From a virus, in the IMG/VR virus record IMGVR_UViG_3300032293_000766, positions 62,001 to 126,000 of that record: a stretch of DNA of 64,000 nt; one strand, given 5' to 3'. Both the position numbers and the translations under genes were made by a program. The notes below the pieces were generated by a model. The model ran no database searches. It was given only the letters and a program-made list of their open reading frames with translations, and had not been told where the DNA came from. Of the stretch, positions 1-9,400 are shown one piece after another; position 1 is the first letter of the stretch; every line of letters starts with the position of its first letter.

Positions 1-1
1 C

Positions 2-478
2 GCTGTAAATCGTGGTGATAACTTATCTTTCTTAAGAGCTATTAATAATGGTAATTATACAGCAAGCGCACAAAGATTAAACAGCAACAATACTTCTATT
101 CCTAATATTATGAAACAATTAGCTGGTAGTCCACAGGTAATACAAACTCAGGATACTCAAAGGAAAATGGTTCAAAATGAACAAAGTATATCAAATGTTA
201 ATTTTGACGTACAAAAACTTTCTAAGCAACTCGGCAAATTCATGTCAGGATTTGATGGATTTATGGAAAGTTTCTCAAATCAAGTTGGAAAGCTAGGCAA
301 TACTGAGGTTTCTCATAAGATGGGAGATGTAAATCTTAATATTAATGGAGGCCAGTTCTTACAAAGCATGGCCGATGGATTAAAGCAACAGTTAATGCAA
401 GATTTAGGACAACAATTGCAGAGTATAAAAATAAATAACGTTGGTAATATTAAACTAGGAAGAACATCTGTATTATAA
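2..478 (+). CDS. Tape-measure protein, C-terminal part (gene runs off left edge)
   Basis: The frame is open from base 2, so only the last 158 residues are present; the ATG at 110 is internal. The first residues (AVNRGDNLSFLRAINNG) resemble the end of the 'GEFVVNR...L..INNG' segment common near the C-terminus of tail tape-measure proteins. The rest is Gln/Asn-rich, probably helical, with a QSMADGLKQQLMQDL amphipathic stretch. The protein sets tail length and travels through the tail tube. It lies directly before the tail-tip genes, as usual for phage tail modules, with the next gene 9 bp downstream. Family assignment rests on the short NR motif plus position, so it is good but not certain. Confidence 0.65.
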   Translation, partial: AVNRGDNLSFLRAINNGNYTASAQRLNSNNTSIPNIMKQLAGSPQVIQTQDTQRKMVQNEQSISNVNFDVQKLSKQLGKFMSGFDGFMESFSNQVGKLGNTEVSHKMGDVNLNINGGQFLQSMADGLKQQLMQDLGQQLQSIKINNVGNIKLGRTSVL

Positions 479-487
479 GGATAATGA

Positions 488-3400
488 ATGCCCACATTTT
501 GTTTTTGCTCATCTAGATTAGACGGCGAAGGCCCAATACCTATAGTTGCATCTAGCTTCTTAGAAGCAGATTTGACTGTACAAATGTCCTACAGCCCTAA
601 GTTCGAAACATTTTCTAATTTTGGTCTATATATTAAGTCTTTAGGATTAACTAGGTTAATTGCAGAGGCTAGTATACCACAACAGAATTATAACATTACG
701 CATAGTGTTGTTTCTGCACTTTTAACCAATGCGTCTATAAGCGATAATATTAATGTTGAACTTTATTCTAAATCAAATTTTTCTACAGATTCAGAATTTA
801 TAGCTTTAGCAGATAAGATTAGTGGTAATATATTTGAAGATAATATAGAGCAACTAGATAATGACAACTTCTTCGCTGCTCCCGTTAATGGTACTCAAAA
901 GTTATATCCAGTACAAGATTTAATTACGTCGTATAATGGGCAAGTTTTAGTTAATGAAAAATTACAAACCAGCGATCTATTTAACAGTATCAACGGTGGC
1001 ATTTTCGTTGGCGATTTTAGGAGCGATGGTAGAACTATAAGTGACACACTATCTTATATTTTACCATCCTCAGTTAACATTGGTGGACATTATAGATATA
1101 AAGCTGTAGTTGAAAATCCCAGATTAACACCAAAAGAGAGTAGACTGTTTATTAGAGCAGCGGCCCCGCTTTTTGGTTCTAATGATACAGATGAAAGTAT
1201 TCCTAGATACACAATATCGAATATTAAATTTGAAGATCCAAGTGGCAACTTAATTATTCAGTATAGAGATATTGAAGTTCGCGGTGATGCAAATTTTGAT
1301 AACGCTCCAGAGAATATTAGCTACACAACATACATCACTAGACCTATTAAGAATAATGCCATATTAGCAACCCAAGATATTAATTATCCAATATTAAATT
1401 CTAATGGTGACTATACTCTCACGTTTGACATTATTATAGACAGTAATGACGCCCCATTTAATTTAGGTTTTAATGAGGGATTTGATGACGATATTCCAAA
1501 TGATAATGTTATTATTGATGAAGATGATTATTTAAGTATTGGATCGCCTTTTTCTACAATATCACAAGAAGCTATCAATCCTATAAATAGCATAAGAATA
1601 TCAGAGATTGAAATATTTAATTTTGGTGCAGCTAACATAGTTAACGACACATACTTAAATTGTTATACTGAGGTTGATTTAATAGGAGAAAGATTAGAGA
1701 GATTCTTAAGCCCACAAATTCTACTACCATATGACCATAATAATAGAATACATCCAAGCGTTAATACTATTTGGGCATCTTCTCCAGATAGTAGCGGAGT
1801 AAGATTATTTAATACTAATCAAGAATTATCAAATCAAATTGTAGGAAAAATTATTAATGATAGTGATGATGATTATATAGAATTAGTTTCTAGCTCTATA
1901 CTAGATTCTGGCAAGCTACATTTAGTTTTTACTCATAAGACATTAGAATCATTGCTAGTTTATCGCGGTGGAGCATTTAGAGAGTTGAGTAATTCTTTTA
2001 GTTTAGCCGAATTAGTTAACTTGCCTCCTATTAATGAATACTTCTTAGTAGATGAAGTTTATCTTAGAGTCAAAGCCAAAAAAGCTATAGGATCAAGAGA
2101 CTATGCCATAGACGTTGTTGGTTATAGTGATGATAAACTATTAAATGTAACATCTCAAGTCGGTGGATTCTTGCAAAATGATATAGGTGGAAGCGGATCA
2201 ATACCATATGTTTCTGGATTTGCTCCAACTAATTCACTTGGATTATCTAGCGAGTCCATATCTGATAATTATCAGTATTATCAAAGAGACGAGCGACTAA
2301 ATGTTGGTGGAGATCACTATAGATTATCACCAAATATTGTTAACTCAACTTCTTTCAGAGAATACAAAATCCCACTTAAGATATATCAAGATATTGGTAG
2401 ATTAGGTCAACCTCAAGAGTATGGATTAAGCAATTATTTTGAAAGTCTATATCTAGATATCTATCCATTACCTAGTGGAGCCTCTATATCTTCAATACAG
2501 CTTGTTGTTAAGTACAAGCCATCAAATGGTTTAAATATGCATACTATGGGTGAGCCACAGTATAACCAAAAAAATAATTTGAGATTATTCCCAAGAGATG
2601 TACTTTACCCGTCTAATAATTTGCCGCTTTCATATATAGATCTTATTCCACACGCTTATGATACGCCAACTACATTTAAGCAAAATTATTCAAGACGATG
2701 GAGGGGCGCGGAAGGTATATCTACATCATCATTCAAGCAATCAAATTTTGATGACTTTGGCTTTGAGCGATCATACCTTAATTCACCTTTTATATCTAGT
2801 AATTACGAGTTTAAGGATATAAGCAACAACTTAGTTATTCCAGATAAATATACAAGCGGTTCCGGTGTAGCAAACCATACAATCAATAAACTAGAGAATA
2901 TTGGATGGAGATTTAATAGTAATTCATTGTTCAACCAACCAACGCCTTATAGAACTATTGATTGGACTAGCATTAGTGGATATGAGACACACGCCTTACG
3001 CGGTAAGATATCTGACTCATTTGACTGTGCTATTAGAATGTCTGGATCAAATTCTATTGATTTCCAACCATTTGAATCTTCTGGCGGATTTGCGACTTAC
3101 ATAAGATTTTCACCAGACAAAGATAATAATTTTCAATCTGGAGTTTTGTTTTCACATTATAATACCAGCAACGAATTGCTGTTTCTTGTTGGATATTCTA
3201 GCGGATACTTATTTGCTCAAGCTAAAAATAGTAGTGGAAACTTTATTAGTCTATATGATAATACTATTTATAGCAATTACTCTTATCCATTAAATGTTGT
3301 TTTAACATACGACAATAACCTATCAACACTAAATCTATGTACTAAAAACGAGTTAGACAATTTACCTATCAAGATCTTCACTGCTAATAACTTCACTATC

Positions 3401-6400
3401 GCCAACGGCTCTGGCAGTCTATTGCTTGGTGGATTCAATAGTTTTATAACGGATTTTGGTTTTTCTAATCAATGTAATCTACTTACAGTAGATAGTAATA
3501 GCAATGATAAAGATGTTGGTATTTATAGATTCTTTGACGCAATTACAAACAACAAAGCGGTTAACCATAAACTTAGCACATTCATAGATGAAAGCTTAGA
3601 TAGTTGGAGCTTTGGAGAGTTTAGGCACAGAGATTTCGCATCTAGCGAATTCTCAACATTATCTAAGAGAGATGGTTATGACTTTATATACTTTGACATT
3701 AAGAATGACGGGCTTCCATATGCTCAAAAAATAAATACTCCACTAGCATCTGGTTTTTCATCTAGCAATTTGTCATACCATTCTCAAATAGAAAATGATT
3801 TTCTTAGAATTCACTTAAGTGACGCTCCAGACAATTTCTACGCTGCCGCTGTTAGATTAAGTAAGACGTTGCCACAGGGTTATGATTTTGTAGAAGATGC
3901 ACTTTTAGTTGAAACTGTTTTAGAATATACTTCTAGCGGGAACGTTATTTGGCCGAATGGTAAAACTGGCCCCAAATTAATAGTCAGTTTATATACAACA
4001 AATAAAGATCCAAGTAGTTATAGCGCAAAAAACTTTGGATTAATAAATCGCGGTGTGCATTATTTAGACAGTAAAGACGCTATAGTAATGCTACAAACAG
4101 GATTTGATTTTAATTCTTTTGTTGACGATTCAGAATCTTGGTCTATGTTTCCAGAAGAAAAAAGAATAACCGAATTTAATCACAAGTATTTTTCTAAAGA
4201 TTTAGATGATATGTTTATTCAATATGATATTGAGTATCCTTCTGGAAATCCATATTACTCTAATCTTAGAATTAATACTGTAAATGTAAGCTTAGATAGT
4301 TATATATCCAAAAAGCAAAACTTTCAAACAAGCGTTGATATCATTACTAATGGTGCGCAGTATGAGTTTAATTTTCTAAATTTTGTTGTTTCTCCCCACG
4401 AAGAAAACGTACAGAGCTTAATATTGCACGTTGATGGTTGCCCAATTTATTCATTAGATCCAGCATATTTATCTACTTATATAGCTGGCGCTTCTGGCGT
4501 TGAAGACATAAGCCTACCTCTATACATAGGCGCATTTACAGAATCTAGTTTTGGTTCTGACGGAGATTTATTTGGCTCATTGTTTCCAAACGCTATGGAC
4601 TTGTACATCTCTGGTCAATATGTGGAAAATGAATTTTTGGTAATGCGAACACAGGCTCCAGGTTTATTTGTATATAAAATGAACTACAGGTTGCCGCTTG
4701 TGACGTTTGACAAGTTTAGCTACTCCAATAACGCGCTGCCTTTATTTATTAGACCAGAAATAGCTGATGAATTAATATTTAGAGTCAATTCCACATTTAA
4801 TCTATATACAGAAGTAACACAAATAACCGTACTTAATTCTTACCTGAATTTAAATACAGCAAACTATCCCACCATTTATAGCAATGATGCATCATTAAAT
4901 TCTTATATCGAAAGTCGCTATGCTTATGACGGCTTAAAGCAAGGTAAGAAACAATTTTTATGGAATGGAATAGATACTGGGCTAGAAATAGAATTTGATG
5001 ATAATTTTTATGCTAATATACCAGTTGGGAATGAAATTCGTGGCGTAGAACTGATATGCTTTGGTGATTGCAGTAGAAGTGGCACATGCATTGAAAAGGG
5101 CATATATACACATGAAACTCAGTGGACAGAAGATAGATGCGTAGATGGTGGAATTTTTAGAGCAAAATCTACATATACAAACCCCACCGCTTCTGGATTT
5201 GGAAATACGATTGGATATAGTGGTAATTACTATGGAATTAGAAAATATACTGGACTTGTTCCTTCTGCGCCATATTTTATCTCTGCTAAATCACTCACTG
5301 GTAATGATGATTTCAATTTAGTTCCACCAAAATTTGAAGAGTGGGAATACGGCACAAATGATAATGTGGCTTTTTCTGGCACAAAAATTGTAGCACCCAA
5401 TAGGATAGAAAATGCTCAATTTGGTTATTCTATTGCTACAGCAAAAAATGTTGCAGTTGTCGGAGCGCCTAAAGAAACAGTATATGATAATGGTAGCGGA
5501 GTAGATAATGCTGGTGCGCTTTATGTATATAGAAGACTTGATGAACCAACTCTTAATAGTGGCAGTCTTAGTTCAGATAAAACTGGGTGGGGTTTTGAAG
5601 CAAAGCTCACGCTCCCTTCTGGATATATATTAGACTATCCTATTCCATATGGCACTACATCTCCTATACCGGGACTTCCTATTCCTCTTACTAAGTGGAA
5701 TGTTGGTCAAGAGGGAAGAGAGTTAGGCACTTCTGTCGCAATTGGAGTAAATAATGATATAAAATCATATGGAGAAAATAATAGGCAAATCATAGTAGCT
5801 GGTGGGCCTAAAGCAGAGTTTACGCGCACATTTGATGATATTACAACTAATAAGGTAAAGGCTTGCATAATTGTTTTTGCTGATGAGTTCAACCCTAATG
5901 ATGATGGATATTGGCAAAATATGTATGGATTTGATAGACAAATAGGTGAAAAAACAAACAGAAATAATACTCTATATAAGTACTACGCAAGGCCACCCTT
6001 GGAAATAGAAACAAAAATCTTAGTTATTCAACCAACAGGAGCGTTTTCTGAAATATATTACAGTAACTTTAGAAGAAAAAACTACTTATATCACACAACT
6101 ATCCCGCGTACTAATAATAAGCAATATCAACTAAACAAAGCTGCTATAGATAACACAATGCTAAGTGGCGTTATCAATTTATTTCTTGAGGCTTTTCAGC
6201 CTAATTCTGGAATAATACATAATAATATTCCTGTTACAATAGGTATCTTTTGCGATAATAGTAAATCACTTAGTCGCCAATCTGTACAGCCCCTAATTTC
6301 TAATTTTACTAATTGGTATAGAGAATATAGTTACGCTAGTGGCTTGAAAAACTTCTATCAAGTTCCAACTAGTGGTAATGTGTATGAATTTTTTCCTGAC

Positions 6401-9400
6401 TTCAATCTTGCGGAAGATTGGAGAGCTATGTCTAATATCATACTAGACAATTTATTAGATACCGGTAGAATTTCTAATAGCAATGAAACTTTCTTATTTG
6501 CTGAAGATTTTGGATTAGATGCTGTTAATACAAACTTGAGCGAATTTAATGTTCTACCAGACCTAGGCGGCAGAGTATATATTTTTGAAAAAGAAAGCGG
6601 TTATTGGAATGTTATACAAGAAATTTCTTCTACCAATGACGTTAAATACAATGGCTTTGGCCACTCCGTTAACATTAGTGATGATACGCTAGGTATTACT
6701 ATTGGATCACCATACACGAATGAGTCTTGTTATTCTTTACGCTATGACGATTCAGTTAAAAGCTCTATATATAGTAACCTAGGAAATTGGTTGAATTATA
6801 GAGGTAAAATATCTCTTAGATCTCAATACAATCAATTCACTGGTTCTAATTATGATCGCGGATTGAAAATTTATGATTTCTTATCAGCTAAAGAAAAGTT
6901 TGATTATCGTAGAGACTTAGAGTTCTGGGGTGGCACATTGCCAGAAGAGTATAAGGTCAACTTTATTTATAGCTACGACGATATACCTTATACTGGTGGA
7001 GATTATAAGGGCTTAGTACTTAGCCAGCTTAATACATCAAGACTTGGGTGGAGTTCTGCTCTAAATGAAGACGGCAGCATTATCGCTTTCGGTTCCCCAA
7101 CGGATAGCTTAAATAGATTTGATGATACAGACTTATGGTATGGTGGAGAAAATAATCAACTTGTATTTCAAGGTATGTATCCAGCAGAACAATATGCTGG
7201 ATCAGTCAGAGTATTTCAGTCTAGAGACTATTATAGTCATGATGGAGTTGTTTCATTTTCTAGGTTCGGCAATATTGGAGAAGAAAATGGCGACTTACAA
7301 ATACTTGGCAATATTTTTAATGGATTTGGTGGAAATCCTTTACATCGAAAGATGAATTTCTCAGAAATAGAAATACCAAAAAGTGCCGGTTTAGCATTCA
7401 TTACTACTCCTAGTTTAGATGCCGCTAGTGATGAAATAATGCAAAATATAAAAGATTGGCTAGCATTAGGAGATAGAACTTTAGTATTGGTAGGAAACGA
7501 CCCAGTATATGAAGATAATGGACTATATTCTAATTCTAATGATATAGTCAATAAAATTTTATCCAAATTAGATTCTAGAATGAGGTTACATCCCACAAAA
7601 AATAGATATGAATCATTGATTGATTCTGGAAACTGCGCGTCTGATTTAGTAAATATTCTACCTTCATATCAACCTAAAGGTATATCGCCTACATACATAA
7701 ATTTTAATAATACTTTTGTTGGACATGGAGTTTCTGATATTAGAATGCATATTCCAGAACATGCAACAATGTATATGCCAAATTGTAATTTATGGAATGA
7801 TAAATGCTCATTACCTTTAGCTCATCGTGGAGACTTAAGAGCTAACTTTAATTATCCATACGTAGGATATAGAGGAAGAACTCAAATCGGCCAATTGAAC
7901 TGGGCTAGATTATTTGATAAAGATAATAAACCAGAATACGCTAGAAACTGGAATCGCGCAATATACAACTTTCCAAAACAAGAACCTATACCACTATTAG
8001 TAGCTGGAGAGTATGTTCCTTCATATACTATACATTACCCAGCAGAACCCGCGACTTCTGGACTATTTCCTATATATAGAGATGTAACCGTTAGATTACC
8101 AGACCTTATTGCAAATGACGTACAGGAGTTTTGGTATTGGGATGTTTTAGATTCAGTAAACTACAAAGATCAAGTTGTATTTAAAATAGATTTTGAGAAC
8201 GGATCTCCAACATTTAACGGAGATTTCTTTAATCCAGAGCCAACTAATAATAGAGACGCAATTATACAAGGTAGGGCAGAAATTAGAAATTTTGACCCTG
8301 TGCTTGGGTTTGAGTTAAAATATGATAGACAAGTCATATGTTCGGAGGAAATTTATCAAACTCCTAGTGAATCTAATAATAATTCACAAGTTGTTTTATT
8401 AGCTACAGTCCTGTCGGAAAGTAAAGCCAATCTAACGTCTGGTAGTCAAGATATTAATATTCAGTTTTACACAAATCTTATTACCATCAACGGAGAGGAT
8501 TTATCTAAGCTAAGACAATCTACATATTCTTGTAATCTCCCGTCTACTATTGGTATTGTCGGTGGTTGGACAGGAAGGAAAAACTTTAAAGACGGATATA
8601 GCGAATCGTTCTTAGAAGAATTATATGGAGAATTGCCAGAAACGCAAGCAGAAATAAAAGTATTTAGCGAAACCATTCCTAATTATATCAATGTATGCTG
8701 GATACCAAATACTAAAAACGCCCAGCCCACTGACCAAGATATTACCAATCTTAAAAATTGGTTAAATCTAGGTGGTAAAAAACTCATTGTAACTTTTGAC
8801 GATTCTTATGAGTCAGCTTTAGCTGCTAGAAATTTATCTAATAAACTAGGCATAAAGATTCAACCTATATATCTTGAAAATAGGGGAAGATTTGCAAATT
8901 CTTATGATAGAACTATATCTGATAGAAACACAGTCATAGGTCAATGGATATCGCCCAATATCAGCCAATTCAATGTGCAAAGTAAGATAATTAAATCTTG
9001 CTTATATGATGTGGACAATACAACAAATTTAATAGTTAACGAGTTCTATCCACGCAACTTGTTTACTACTGGCTTTGATCCTCCCGTCTCATTTACTCCA
9101 ATATTAGGAAATTTTTATCATCAATCTTTAGATAGCATCAAGGATGTATTAGTAGCAAAATATCCAATATATGACACTGTATTCTTTGATATCCCAGCTA
9201 TATGGGAAATTGATGGGGCTGCAAGCATAAGTATACCAGTAATTCCCAATAGTGGATATACAGTATTTATCAATTATTTGTCAGAGTTTGAAAATGAAAA
9301 AATTCCAATAACTATAGACATTGATAATTTCAGAACATCGGCACGTCCTTCAAATGATCCTGATGACGAAGATGTTGTTCGGGAATTTGTAACACCCAGC

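Noticed and set aside
5707-5892. Minus-strand open frames inside the giant tail gene
   Set aside because: They lack RBS and conserved composition and lie opposite the continuous coding frame; treated as shadows.
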